21,814 nucleotides of DNA. Source: Firmicutes bacterium UBA994 (lineage in GTDB: Bacteria > Bacillota > UBA994). Below are positions 21,164 through 21,814 of the stretch, in pieces. How positions within the stretch are numbered: position 1 is the first letter of the stretch; the number at the start of each line of letters is the position of its first letter. Position numbers and translations under genes: made by a program. The notes beneath the pieces were generated by a model. That model was not told where the DNA came from and ran no database searches. It was given only the letters and a program-made list of their open reading frames with translations. Where the stretch lies: the NCBI GenBank assembly GCA_002292025.1, contig DBBC01000082.1, forward strand, positions 1,461 through 23,274, given 5' to 3'.

Positions 21164-21562
21164 CTACCAGACGTAGCAGATAACTTCACCGCCAAGGTTC
21201 TTGGCCCTGGCTTGGCGGTCCGTCATCAGCCCCTGTGAAGTAGAAACGATGGCAATGCCTAAGCCCCCCAAAACACGTGGGAGTTCATCTTTGCGTGCAT
21301 AGACACGCAGCCCGGGTTTACTGATGCGCTTCACCCCGGAAATGACGCGTTGTTTGTTAGCACCATATTTCAGGGCTATTTTCAGGAGGCCTTGCTTGTT
21401 GTCGCCTTCCCACACGAAGTCGCGAATAAAGCCCTCTGCCTTAAGAATCTCTGCTAAGCTGCGTTTCATGGCCGAACCCGGCACTTCTACGCTCTCGTGC
21501 AGCGCATCGTTGGCATTGCGCACCCTTGTCAGCATATCAGCGATTGGATCTGTCATAACCAT
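21164..21562 (-). CDS. rpsH: 30S ribosomal protein S8
   Basis: S8 binds helix 21 of 16S rRNA and in many bacteria represses the spc operon. 132 aa. MTDPIADMLTRVRNAN, VPGSAMKRSLAEILKAEGFI, ISKPGLRVYARKDELPRVLGGLGIAIVSTSQGLM and the end LGGEVICYVW are diagnostic. Two ATGs lie close together; the first (21562) is 11 bases after AGGAGG, the second (21556) is the more usual family start, so the first two residues are uncertain. Confidence 0.98.
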   Translation of the reverse strand: MVMTDPIADMLTRVRNANDALHESVEVPGSAMKRSLAEILKAEGFIRDFVWEGDNKQGLLKIALKYGANKQRVISGVKRISKPGLRVYARKDELPRVLGGLGIAIVSTSQGLMTDRQARAKNLGGEVICYVW

Positions 21563-21596
21563 TACGTGTCAAACCTCCTTCCTAAATGAAGGGCCC

Positions 21597-21782
21597 TTAC
21601 CAACTGGCCTTCTTGACGCCGGGGATCTGCCCCTCATGGGCTAGTTCGCGAAAGCAAATCCTGCACAACCCGAACTTGCGCATGTAGGCGTGTGGACGGC
21701 CGCAAATACGGCAACGATTATATCTGCGCACAGGAAACTTCTGTTCTCTGGCTTGCTTGATAATCATCGACTTCTTGGCCAC
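21597..21782 (-). CDS. rpsN: 30S ribosomal protein S14, type Z (zinc-binding)
   Basis: 61 aa, the short S14 form with a Cys4 zinc site (C24, C27, C40, C43: CRICGRPHAYMRKFGLCRIC) and the end GQIPGVKKASW. It starts with GTG (21780-21782) after AGGAGGAG. The 32 bases beyond it should hold the end of rplE by conserved order, but no L5-like C-terminus can be read there. Confidence 0.98.
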   Translation of the reverse strand: MAKKSMIIKQAREQKFPVRRYNRCRICGRPHAYMRKFGLCRICFRELAHEGQIPGVKKASW

Positions 21783-21814
21783 TTACTCTCCTCCTATCAG
21801 GAAAAATATACGGA

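Noticed and set aside
21783..21814. 3' end of rplE (L5)
   Set aside because: Expected from gene order, but none of the three frames shows an L5-like C-terminus in these 32 bases, so no feature is called.

Overview
The window is the tail of a ribosomal-protein supercluster from a Bacillota (Firmicutes) bacterium, most likely of clostridial type. The evidence is the gene order (rpsN to rplQ, then ecfA1-ecfA2-ecfT-truA, with rplM-rpsI further on), strong AGGAGG-type ribosome binding sites, frequent GTG and TTG starts, S14 of the short zinc type, a zinc-lid adenylate kinase, and an HPr carrying both His15 and Ser46. No genus can be named from the sequence alone. There are no tRNA or rRNA genes, insertion sequences or CRISPR arrays.

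Right part (about 13.06-21.8 kb, minus strand, read right to left): rpsN, rpsH, rplF, rplR, rpsE, rpmD, rplO, secY, adk, map, infA, rpmJ, rpsM, rpsK, rpsD, rpoA, rplQ. Two small genes, rpmD (19481-19660) and rpmJ (15884-15997), were found by direct translation. Between map and infA there is no gene of normal size. Instead there is a tandem 29-nt repeat forming two look-alike hairpins. An intrinsic terminator overlaps the rplQ stop codon and is followed directly by ecfA1-ecfA2-ecfT-truA (9.73-13.02 kb, overlapping genes): the shared motor of an energy-coupling-factor vitamin/metal importer, plus tRNA pseudouridine synthase.

Middle part (about 1.8-9.77 kb): an amino-sugar island lies between truA and rplM, genes that are usually neighbours in Firmicutes. 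It has two divergent arms. The minus arm encodes EIIA, EIIB, a SIS-domain protein (UPF0309 type), a UlaA/SgaT-type EIIC and a GntR/HutC regulator. The plus arm encodes nagA, nagB, ptsH and ptsI. Between the arms is ACTGGTATAGACCACT, a close match to the DasR/NagR operator, placed over the predicted promoters of both arms. The likely scheme is that PEP phosphorylates EI, then HPr, EIIA and EIIB. EIIC imports and phosphorylates an N-acetylated amino sugar, NagA deacetylates it, and NagB converts glucosamine-6-P to fructose-6-P plus ammonia. The GntR protein would sense the sugar phosphate. ptsI carries a one-base frameshift that removes its catalytic cysteine unless it is a sequencing error or is bypassed.

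Left part (1-1.7 kb, minus strand): rplM and rpsI with their own strong sigma-A promoter, a 5' leader hairpin and a terminator, then an unrecognised small membrane protein and the possible start of another exported or membrane protein running off the window.
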